Under the pieces are notes generated by a model. It saw only the letters and a list, made by a program, of their open reading frames with translations. It had not been told where the DNA came from and did no database searches. 61,972 nt of DNA. It comes from Pseudomonadota bacterium (GTDB lineage: Bacteria; Pseudomonadota; Alphaproteobacteria; Sphingomonadales; Sphingomonadaceae). The translations under genes and the position numbers were made by a program. The stretch's first letter is position 1. Each line of letters begins with the position of its first letter. Location of the stretch: positions 1 to 61,972 of the forward strand of contig JAJZQN010000022.1 in NCBI GenBank assembly GCA_021847605.1, in the 5' to 3' direction. Below are positions 52,621-61,972 of this stretch, piece by piece.

Positions 52621-54906
52621 ATGCGTAAGATCAACCTGACCATTGCGGTGCTCGCCAGCGCAAGCAGCATCGCCCTGTCGATGCCGGCTTTCGCGCAATA
52701 TGCCGCGCTCCAGCCAGCGGCCGATGCCTCCGATGTCAACTCGGACATCATTGTCACCGCCCAGCGCAAGGCGGAAAAGGTGACGGAAGTGCCGATTTCC
52801 ATCACCGTCGCCAATGCTGCCCAACTGGAGCGGCAGCAGGTCAACACCATGAACGATTTGAACCGCATTGCGCCGTCGCTGGAAATTCAGCAGGCTCCGG
52901 GTCAAAATACCGGCGGTGGCGGTTCCATCCGCGGTATCGGCACGCAGACTTTTTCTGCCGGCGCGGTCGCATCGGTCGGCGTCGTCGTGGATCAGGTGAG
53001 CCAGGGCAACGCCAATATCTCCGACTTGTTCGATGTCAGCCGCATCGAAGTGCTGAAGGGGCCGCAGGGCACGCTGTTCGGCCTCACCACATCGGCGGGC
53101 GTCATCAACATCACCACTAATGCGCCCGACCCCACCGGTTTTTCTGCGCGTGTCCGCACCGAATTGTCCGACGCCGGTACGCTGGGATCGCAATTCGGCA
53201 ATCAGATTGTGCAGGGCATGGTCAATATTCCGTTGGCGACCAATGCCGCGCTCCGTCTGTCGGGCGTCGCCAATTTCCGCCAGGGGCCGAACCGCAACGC
53301 GAGCACCGGGGACTATAATGGCACGGATCGCTATGGCATTCGCGGTCGTTTGTTGTGGGAGCCGACCGATCGCCTGACCGTCAACATGATCGGCGATTAT
53401 ACCAAGAGCCGGATCGAAAATGGCGGCGATTTCTTCACTTTCGTCAAGACCAGCGGGCCGGGCGCTGCGCTGGGCGGCCTGCTGACGGATATGACGGGCA
53501 TTACCGCTCGCCTTGCCAGCTGTGGCGTGACGCCGGGCGAAGGCAATCGCAATTATTGCAGCGACGACACCTATGTCGGTCATACGGAAAATTACGGTGG
53601 ATCGTTGCAGGTCGATTATGAGGCCGACCCCTTCACCCTCACCTCCATCACCGCCTATCGCAAGTCGAACGAAACGGGCCATGGCGCGGCGACCAACGTC
53701 TTCCGTGGCGACCCGCTGGAGTTGCAGGTCGGCAACGGTCCGACCAACCGGCGCCTGAGCCTCTTCACGCAGGAATTGCGCGTCAGCTCGCCTGCCGACC
53801 AGTTTCTCGAATATACTGCTGGCGTCTTTTATTCGAACCAGAAGCAGACCCGCGATCCCGAAACGCTGGCCGTTTCCGTCGTGCCTTTCCCCGGCCTCGT
53901 TATCCCGATCGTGCGCAATCCGGGCGCGGATATCGACATTCAGGATGAATCGCTGGCTGTCTTCGGTCAGGGCACTTTCCATTTGTCGCCAGCTTTGCGT
54001 CTGATCGCGGGTGGCCGATACACGACGGATCGCCTGTCGATGGACCGCTATGATTATTTCACACCGGCCGACCCGTTCAGCCGGACAGTGCTGGACGTCC
54101 AGAAATTCTCTTGGCGTCTGGGCGCGCAATATGACTTGGCCCACGACACGATGGTCTATGCGACGGCGTCGCGCGGCTTCAAGGGCGGGCAGATCGCCAT
54201 CCCATCGGCTCCAGCCAAGCCCTTCGTCGTGCTTCCGGAAATCCCGACCGCCTATGAACTGGGCCTCAAGAGCACCTTGTTCGGCGGCTGGGTTGCGGAT
54301 CTCAATGTCTTTTACAGCAAGATCAGGAATTTCCAGGCGCAGCAATGCACGGTGGACAGCACGGCGGTCATCTCCTGCGTTCAGACCAACATCAACGGCG
54401 TCAAATCGCGTGGCGCGGAAATCAACTTTTTCGGCAAGGTCTTCGATGGGCTGTCGCTCAACACCGGCTTTATCTATGCCAAGGCGACCTATCCGGGCGG
54501 CTTCATTGGCACTGACGGCAGCAATATTGGCGGCACCCAGCTCGCTTATGCACCCAAGTATAAATTCACCCTGTCGGGCGAATATGAGGCACCCGTCACC
54601 AGCCGCCTGAAGGGCTTCGTTGCGGCGGATACGGTGTGGAAATCGAAAATCCGTTACGAAGCCAATTCGAACGATGAGACGACTTTTCGATCGCACTGGC
54701 TGGTCGGCGGTCGCATTGGCCTCCGCACCGATGATGACCGTTACAGCATCGCGATTTTCGGTCGCAACCTGTTCAACGTGCATGAACCCTCGCTGATGCA
54801 GAGCGATTTTCCCTACACCACCGATCAAGGTGAACAGAATATCGGCGCCATCTATGGCCCGCAATCCTTCCGTCAGATCGGCATCAGTCTGGACGCGAAA
54901 TTTTGA
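52621..54906 (+). CDS. TonB-dependent receptor of the aromatic/glycoside operon
   Basis: A 761-residue outer-membrane receptor. The start at 52621 follows AAGGGGAGGAG; signal peptide ends near MPAFAQ. TonB-box-like DIIVTAQRKAEKVTEVPIS, plug (SIRGIGTQTFSAG, RIEVLKGPQGTLFGLTTSAG), and a barrel ending QIGISLDAKF. The QRK-EKVTEVPIS pattern is the one common in sphingomonad receptors of aromatic and glycoside loci. Only 38 bp after the FAH gene and followed immediately by hydrolase and glycosidase genes, so it likely brings the glycoside or phenolic ligand into the periplasm. Confidence 0.94.
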   Translation: MRKINLTIAVLASASSIALSMPAFAQYAALQPAADASDVNSDIIVTAQRKAEKVTEVPISITVANAAQLERQQVNTMNDLNRIAPSLEIQQAPGQNTGGGGSIRGIGTQTFSAGAVASVGVVVDQVSQGNANISDLFDVSRIEVLKGPQGTLFGLTTSAGVINITTNAPDPTGFSARVRTELSDAGTLGSQFGNQIVQGMVNIPLATNAALRLSGVANFRQGPNRNASTGDYNGTDRYGIRGRLLWEPTDRLTVNMIGDYTKSRIENGGDFFTFVKTSGPGAALGGLLTDMTGITARLASCGVTPGEGNRNYCSDDTYVGHTENYGGSLQVDYEADPFTLTSITAYRKSNETGHGAATNVFRGDPLELQVGNGPTNRRLSLFTQELRVSSPADQFLEYTAGVFYSNQKQTRDPETLAVSVVPFPGLVIPIVRNPGADIDIQDESLAVFGQGTFHLSPALRLIAGGRYTTDRLSMDRYDYFTPADPFSRTVLDVQKFSWRLGAQYDLAHDTMVYATASRGFKGGQIAIPSAPAKPFVVLPEIPTAYELGLKSTLFGGWVADLNVFYSKIRNFQAQQCTVDSTAVISCVQTNINGVKSRGAEINFFGKVFDGLSLNTGFIYAKATYPGGFIGTDGSNIGGTQLAYAPKYKFTLSGEYEAPVTSRLKGFVAADTVWKSKIRYEANSNDETTFRSHWLVGGRIGLRTDDDRYSIAIFGRNLFNVHEPSLMQSDFPYTTDQGEQNIGAIYGPQSFRQIGISLDAKF

Positions 54907-54950
54907 TCGACCGGGCATGTGGCGACGCAGATGGTGTCGCCACATCCATC

Positions 54951-55820
54951 ATGGGGACGGAAATGGGGCACATGAACCAGGTCGGACACGCGATTGCGGC
55001 ATTGGGAACGGATCTTGGCCCGGATATACTGATCCAGTGCCACGCGCTGTTCGATGCCGAGCAAGGTGCGCTGCTGGCGCAAGTGCCGGTTTCCAACGGC
55101 GACGTCGCTTATGGACCGCATGAACGGCATCGGCTCGACCTCTATCGCCCGGAAAGAAAGGGGGGAGCGCCGATCCTCGTCTTCGTCCATGGCGGTGGTT
55201 TCCTGAAAGGCGACAAGGGTGGCGCGGACGCCTGGCCGAACGCCAATGTGGGCCGAATGGCGGCGCAGGCCGGGTTTCTGGGCGCGGTCATCAACTATCG
55301 GCTGGCGCCTGATAATATGTGGCCTGCCGGCGCTGAGGATGTGGCGGCGGTTGTTGCATGGTTGAAAGTCAACGCCGCGCGGCATGGCGGTGATCCCGAT
55401 CGGATCGTGTTGATGGGGACATCGGCGGGGGCTGTGCATGTCGCCAGTTATGTTGCGGTGGCTGGCGTAGCCGATGTTCGGGCAGCCATCCTGCTTTCGG
55501 GACTTTATGGCTTTACCCCGCTCGAGGCGCGTGACGCGCTCTATTATGGTGATCCTTCGGTCTATCCTGAGCGCATGCCGCTGGAGGCGGTCGCTTCGAC
55601 CGACCTGCCGCTGCTTGTCGCTTGCGCCGAATTTGATCCGCCGCGTTTCCAGGCGGAGTTTCTGGGCCTGATGCAGGATCGGCTGTCGCGGCATGGAGCA
55701 ATGCCGCGCGCTCTGATCCTGCCGGGCCATAATCATTACAGTATGCCCATGCATCTGGGCACCACCGATCGAAGGCTGGCCGACGAAATTTGCGCCTTTG
55801 TGCGCGAAACCACTTCCTGA
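54951..55820 (+). CDS. Alpha/beta hydrolase, HSL-type esterase
   Basis: About 289 residues. Oxyanion motif FVHGGGF, nucleophile elbow GTSAGAVH, catalytic Asp in ACAEFDPPRF and His in PGHNHYSMP make a complete hormone-sensitive-lipase-type triad. No signal peptide. The start is uncertain: ATG at 54951, 54963 or 54972, or a TTG at 54903 overlapping the receptor stop. It could remove acyl or aryl ester groups from the phenolic substrate or hydrolyse a ring-fission product. It is followed by the GH1 gene. Confidence 0.88.
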   Translation: MGTEMGHMNQVGHAIAALGTDLGPDILIQCHALFDAEQGALLAQVPVSNGDVAYGPHERHRLDLYRPERKGGAPILVFVHGGGFLKGDKGGADAWPNANVGRMAAQAGFLGAVINYRLAPDNMWPAGAEDVAAVVAWLKVNAARHGGDPDRIVLMGTSAGAVHVASYVAVAGVADVRAAILLSGLYGFTPLEARDALYYGDPSVYPERMPLEAVASTDLPLLVACAEFDPPRFQAEFLGLMQDRLSRHGAMPRALILPGHNHYSMPMHLGTTDRRLADEICAFVRETTS

Positions 55821-55845
55821 CAGATATAATAGGAGAGACGGAAAC

Positions 55846-57150
55846 ATGTTGGACCGCAGAACCTTGCTGGCCACCGGCGCAGCCCTGATGGCTGCCCCCA
55901 CCTTTGCTGCTCGCAAAGGTGCCGAGCCGACTTTCCCGAAAGACTTTTTTTGGGGAGCAGCTACGGCGCCGCACCAGATTGAAGGCAATAATGTCGCTAG
56001 CGACCTGTGGTTTCTGGAGAATCAGCAACCCACCGTCTTTGCCCAGCCTTCCGGCGACGCCTGCAACAGTTTCGAATTGTGGGAAGCCGACCTCGACATC
56101 GTCAAGGCCATGGGACTTAACGCCTATCGCTTCGGTATCGAATGGGCGCGCATCGAACCGGAAAAGGGTCTGTTCAGTCAGGCGATGCTCGATCATTATA
56201 AGGCCGTCATTGACGGGTGCCGCGCGCGCGATCTGACCCCGATCGTTACGTACAGCCATTTCACCGCGCCGCGCTGGTTCAGTGCTCAGGGTGGCTGGAC
56301 GAACCCGGAAAGCGCATCGTTCTTCGCGCGTTATTGCGACAAGGCGACCCGCGCATTGGGGCAGGGAATCGACCGGGTCATCACTTTCAACGAACCCAAT
56401 ATCCTGCTGTTGCTAAAGCCCATGCTGCCGCCGCAGGTGTGGGATATTCAGAAACTGACGCTGGAAACCGCGGCCAAGCGCCTGAGTGTAGCGAAATTCG
56501 TCAGCGCCAATGTCGCCGGCTTCGATGATCTGCCAGCGCTTCAGGCCGGACTGGCCGCCGCGCACAAGGCGGGCAAGGCCGCGATCAAGTCGGTGCGCCC
56601 CGATCTGCCGGTGGGTATTTCGCTGGCGATGATGGACGATCAGGCCGTTGGCAAGGCGTCGATCCGCGACAAAATGCGCAAGGAACTTTATGGTCAGTGG
56701 CTGGAGATAGCGAAGGGCGACGATTTCATTGGCGTGCAGAATTATGAACGCGCGCTCTGGGGTGACAAGGGCCGGCTGCCCGCGCCCAAGGGATCGACAG
56801 TCAACTGGTCGGGCACCGAAGTCTGGCCGGGTTCACTGGGCGGCGCAGTTCGGTATGCGCATGAGGCGACTGGGCTGCCGATTCTGGTGTCCGAGCATGG
56901 CGTGGGCAGCGACGATGATGCAATTCGCGCCAAGTTCATTCCCGAAGCGCTCGCCGGTTTGAAAGCTGCAATCGACGATGGCGTGCCGGTGCTGGGCTAT
57001 TGCCACTGGTCGTTGCTCGACAATTTCGAATGGATTTTCGGCTATAAACCGAAATTTGGGCTGGTGACAGTCGATCCCATCACCTTCGCCCGCACGCCCA
57101 AGCCGAGCGCCAGCGTCTATGGCGCTATCGCCCGCCGCAACGCAATATAG
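55846..57150 (+). CDS. Exported GH1 beta-glucosidase
   Basis: A 434-residue family 1 glycosidase. The start at 55846 has AGGAGA upstream and a Tat-like signal (RRTLLATGAALMAAPTFAA), so it acts in the periplasm. Acid/base Glu183 in TFNEPN and nucleophile Glu350 in LVSEHGVG are intact; FFWGAATAPHQIEG and CHWSLLDNFEWIFGYKPKFG are GH1 hallmarks. It would cleave beta-linked glucose (or galactose/fucose) from an aryl glycoside. Together with the GH106 rhamnosidase next to it, removal of a rhamnosyl-glucose disaccharide is a natural role. Confidence 0.93.
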   Translation: MLDRRTLLATGAALMAAPTFAARKGAEPTFPKDFFWGAATAPHQIEGNNVASDLWFLENQQPTVFAQPSGDACNSFELWEADLDIVKAMGLNAYRFGIEWARIEPEKGLFSQAMLDHYKAVIDGCRARDLTPIVTYSHFTAPRWFSAQGGWTNPESASFFARYCDKATRALGQGIDRVITFNEPNILLLLKPMLPPQVWDIQKLTLETAAKRLSVAKFVSANVAGFDDLPALQAGLAAAHKAGKAAIKSVRPDLPVGISLAMMDDQAVGKASIRDKMRKELYGQWLEIAKGDDFIGVQNYERALWGDKGRLPAPKGSTVNWSGTEVWPGSLGGAVRYAHEATGLPILVSEHGVGSDDDAIRAKFIPEALAGLKAAIDDGVPVLGYCHWSLLDNFEWIFGYKPKFGLVTVDPITFARTPKPSASVYGAIARRNAI

Positions 57151-57165
57151 TGGGAGTTGATTGTT

Positions 57166-57240
57166 GTGAAGCAACACCTTCTGACTGCGGCGTCCTGGAT
57201 GACGATGCGTGGCCCGCTGGGCGCGAAGGTCTGGCAGTGA
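57166..57240 (+). CDS. Possible 24-residue coupled ORF
   Basis: GTG at 57166, with GGGAG 10 bases upstream, opens VKQHLLTAASWMTMRGPLGAKVWQ-like sequence of 24 codons. Its TGA overlaps the GTG chosen for the next gene (GTGA), the coupling pattern seen elsewhere in this operon. It may be a leader peptide or a decayed remnant; coding is unproven. Confidence 0.25.
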   Translation: MKQHLLTAASWMTMRGPLGAKVWQ

Positions 57241-57694
57241 CACAGGCCCTTTCGATCGGGAGGGAAACGGCGATCAGTGTCATCATCAACGGCGTATTGA
57301 GCCTTCTGTTCTTCATCGCCCTCTTTGGGATGCAGCCCCGTCTCCTGGCGTGGCGCGCGCCCGACGGACTGGCGCTGGACTTCCTACCGCAAAGCGTTGC
57401 GGTGGCGCTGATGAGTGCGCTGGTCCCTGCACTGATCGCGCGGCGAAAGATGGATGGTGAGCCGGCTCTGCGCCCTATTCTGGTTCGGGCGGCGCTGTTT
57501 GCGTTGGCCGGCGGGGCTTTGGGTGGGGTGCTCGCCTTTCTGGTTGGCGGCTTGGGCCTGGTCTTCATTGGCTGGGGCTTCGCCTTGATGATCAAGGTCA
57601 CTTATGGCGGCGCGCTTGGTGCGCTGGTCGCCAGTCTGGCGCTCCGTCAGTTGCTGGCGTCTCAAAAAAGAATGGAAAAGAGGATCGATCGTCG

Positions 57695-57698
<4 letters not shown>
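57237..57698 (+). CDS. Small integral membrane protein, unknown
   Basis: About 153 residues with four likely membrane helices (AISVIINGVLSLLFFIALFG; FLPQSVAVALMSALVPALIA; AALFALAGGALGGVLAFLVG; LVFIGWGFALMIKVTYGGAL). The GTG at 57237 is chosen because it starts just before the first helix; a GTG at 57150 adds 29 polar residues and is possible. It sits between the GH1 and GH106 genes and overlaps the latter's start (ATGA). Function unknown; a minor transport or regulatory membrane role would fit. Confidence 0.65.
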
Positions 57699-60654
<2,956 letters not shown>

Positions 60655-60676
<22 letters not shown>

Positions 60677-60835
60677 ACTGCTGGCCCTGATGGGGTCCGC
60701 GAACAAGGTCCTATCGGCTAAGCAGGCTATTACGCCTAGGACGGTCCTTGGGTTGTCCTTGTTCCCAGTTCGACCGGTTTTGCCATCACATCCTTCGCTC
60801 TCACAACCTCGTAAAGCTGAACTCCTCAGCTAAGC
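60655..60835 (-). ncRNA. Candidate bridge RNA (seekRNA) of the IS element
   Basis: Non-coding end of the element, read on the transposase strand. In order: stem-loop AGCTGA-GGAGT-TCAGCT (60831-60815); stem GAACAAGG (60764-60757) closed by CCTTGTTC (60708-60701); stem-loop GCAGTC-TACGCC-GACTGC (60681-60664). The 48-base loop held by the second stem contains GGACCGTCCT (60747-60738), identical to the target flank at 60573-60582, a small hairpin AGGC/GCCT, then TAGCCGATA, which pairs at 7 of 9 positions with the other flank (CATCCGCTA, 61964-61972). This matches the target-binding-loop design of IS110 bridge RNAs, length about 170 bases. Not proven expressed. Confidence 0.55.
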
Positions 60836-60843
60836 TCTTGGTC

Positions 60844-61884
60844 CTATGCTGCCGCCAGCATTGGCGCATGCCCGCGTTCGAAGACGCCGCCGCGCGCCAT
60901 GACCGCCCATGCGATCCGCGCCATCTTGTTGGCGATAGCGACCGAGGCGACGCGCGCGGGCTTTCTGGCGAGCAGAGCGACAAAGCGCGGATCGACCGTG
61001 CTGGGCTTCTGCTTGGCGTATCGGACCAGCGCGGTTGCGCCGATGACCAGGAGCTGCCGCAGATATCTGTCGCCCATCTTGGTAATGCGCCCCAAGCGTT
61101 CCTTGCCGCCACTCGAGCTCTGCCGCGGGGTCAGCCCTAGCCAGGCGGCGAACTGGCGCCCGGACGAGAACTGGCTTGGATCGGTGACCGCCGCGGCGAG
61201 CGCGGTCGCGCCGATCGGCCCAATACCGGGGATCGTTGCCAAGCGTCGGGCTCGGTCGTCACTCCGCTGCAAAGCGGCGAGACGCAGATCGAGCTTGCGC
61301 AACTGGGTGTGAAGCTGGAGCAGTTGCCCTGCCAGCACGGCGACAACGTTCGCCGCTTCGGCCGGTAAGTCGAACTCGGATTCCCCGTCTGCGATCTCCC
61401 GCGCCGTCTGTAGTGCCTTCACGATCCCGACCGGGATGGCGATACCCAGCTCGGCAAGCACGCTGCGCATCATGTTGACCAGCTGAGTGCGCTGCTTGAT
61501 CAACAGGCTCCGCACGCGGTGCAGCGACAACGCTGCCTGCTGCTCGCGCGACTTGATGGGCACGAACCGCATCGTCTGGCGTGTGACCGCTTCGCAGATC
61601 GCCTCCGCATCGGCGGCATCATTCTTACCGCGCTTTACGTAAGGTTTCACGTAAGCCGCGGGCATCAGCCGCACCTCATGACCCAGCCTGGTCAGTTCGC
61701 GCGCCCAGTGATGCGATGTCCCGCAAGCCTCGGTGCCTACCAGGCACGGCGGCAGCTTCTCGAAAAACGGCAGCATCTGCGATCGCCGCAGAGCTTTGCG
61801 AATGACGACCTCACCGGTCGCGCTGATACCGTGAACCTGAAAAACGTTCTTCGCCAAATCAAGGCCGATCGTGCTAATCTCCAT
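60844..61884 (-). CDS. IS110/IS1111 family transposase (DEDD, bridge-RNA-guided type)
   Basis: A 346-residue recombinase. The start at 61884 (MEISTIGLDLAKNVF) is typical; an in-frame ATG 12 codons earlier is weaker. The N-terminal RuvC-like DEDD set is intact: Asp9 (GLDLAKN), Glu52 (GTEACG), Asp89 and Asp92 (KNDAADAEA). A coiled helical linker follows, then the Tnp20 domain with PGIGPIGATALAAAV, and the conserved serine cluster Ser256-258 in TPRQSSSGGKERLG that supplies the catalytic serine in this family. No frameshift, so the element may be active. The enzyme is thought to work with an RNA from the non-coding end. Confidence 0.95.
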   Translation of the reverse strand: MEISTIGLDLAKNVFQVHGISATGEVVIRKALRRSQMLPFFEKLPPCLVGTEACGTSHHWARELTRLGHEVRLMPAAYVKPYVKRGKNDAADAEAICEAVTRQTMRFVPIKSREQQAALSLHRVRSLLIKQRTQLVNMMRSVLAELGIAIPVGIVKALQTAREIADGESEFDLPAEAANVVAVLAGQLLQLHTQLRKLDLRLAALQRSDDRARRLATIPGIGPIGATALAAAVTDPSQFSSGRQFAAWLGLTPRQSSSGGKERLGRITKMGDRYLRQLLVIGATALVRYAKQKPSTVDPRFVALLARKPARVASVAIANKMARIAWAVMARGGVFERGHAPMLAAA

Positions 61885-61946
61885 GGTGGGTGGCTCCTTG
61901 CTCGGGTTGCATGACAGCAACCCATCTTGGCACTTAGATGCCGTGA

Positions 61947-61961
61947 GCGGGAGCCATCCAC
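61947..61961. repeat. IS subterminal inverted repeat (transposase-proximal end)
   Basis: GCGGGAGCCATCCAC, exact inverted copy of 60585-60599, 62 bases upstream of the transposase start. The bases that follow to the window end (CTCATCCGCTA) should return to GH106 coding sequence, which is too short to confirm. Confidence 0.92.
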
Positions 61962-61972
61962 CTCATCCGCTA

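Overview
This GC-rich window looks like part of the chromosome or a large replicon of a sphingomonad-type alphaproteobacterium (Sphingobium, Sphingomonas or Novosphingobium). The reasons are two large TonB-dependent receptors in catabolic loci, NodT-type outer-membrane efflux proteins, Tat-exported esterases and glycosidases, and two copies of a hairpin repeat (core TTCGACAGGCTCAGGGCGAACGG-like) that I associate with sphingomonad genomes. No rRNA, tRNA, CRISPR array or replication origin was seen. Almost every gene is accessory: transport, carbohydrate and aromatic catabolism, efflux, and local regulators.

Layout. (1) 0.1-8.6 kb: an M20 peptidase and a LysR regulator face a complete RND efflux operon (permease, adaptor, outer-membrane factor). 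(2) 8.6-11.4 kb: an exported GH2 glycosidase behind a LacI-type operator. (3) 11.5-18.3 kb, minus strand: M20 amidohydrolase, Lrp regulator, class III aminotransferase, tartrate/D-malate-type dehydrogenase, succinate-semialdehyde dehydrogenase and a double GNAT protein, which fits amino-acid or omega-amine catabolism. (4) 18.5-29.8 kb: a sugar-diacid region with 5-dehydro-4-deoxyglucarate dehydratase, a semialdehyde dehydrogenase, LysR, a carboxylesterase, an unknown Tat-exported protein, a glucarate-type MFS transporter and a TonB receptor. (5) 29.9-38.1 kb: a GH37 trehalase, then a quinate/shikimate set (two-domain dehydroshikimate dehydratase, OprB porin, AroE-like dehydrogenase, MFS transporter, LysR). 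(6) 38.2-45.6 kb: a second RND operon (small protein, adaptor, permease, outer-membrane factor) with a TetR repressor and matching operators at both promoters.

(7) 45.7-60.7 kb is the most coherent system: a PLP dehydratase and LysR, then amidohydrolase, FAD aromatic hydroxylase, GlcG-like protein, extradiol dioxygenase, fumarylacetoacetate-hydrolase-type enzyme, TonB receptor, alpha/beta hydrolase, GH1 beta-glucosidase, a small membrane protein and a GH106 alpha-L-rhamnosidase. Together they suggest uptake of a plant phenolic glycoside (for example a flavonoid rutinoside), removal of rhamnose and glucose, then hydroxylation and meta-cleavage of the aromatic ring. This is inference from gene families and order.

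(8) 60.6-62.0 kb: the GH106 gene is cut by an IS110-family element of the IS1111 group. Its non-coding end carries a candidate bridge RNA (seekRNA): two stem-loops bracket an 8-bp stem whose loop holds a 10-nt sequence matching the insertion-site flank. This is the most striking sequence-level observation in the window.
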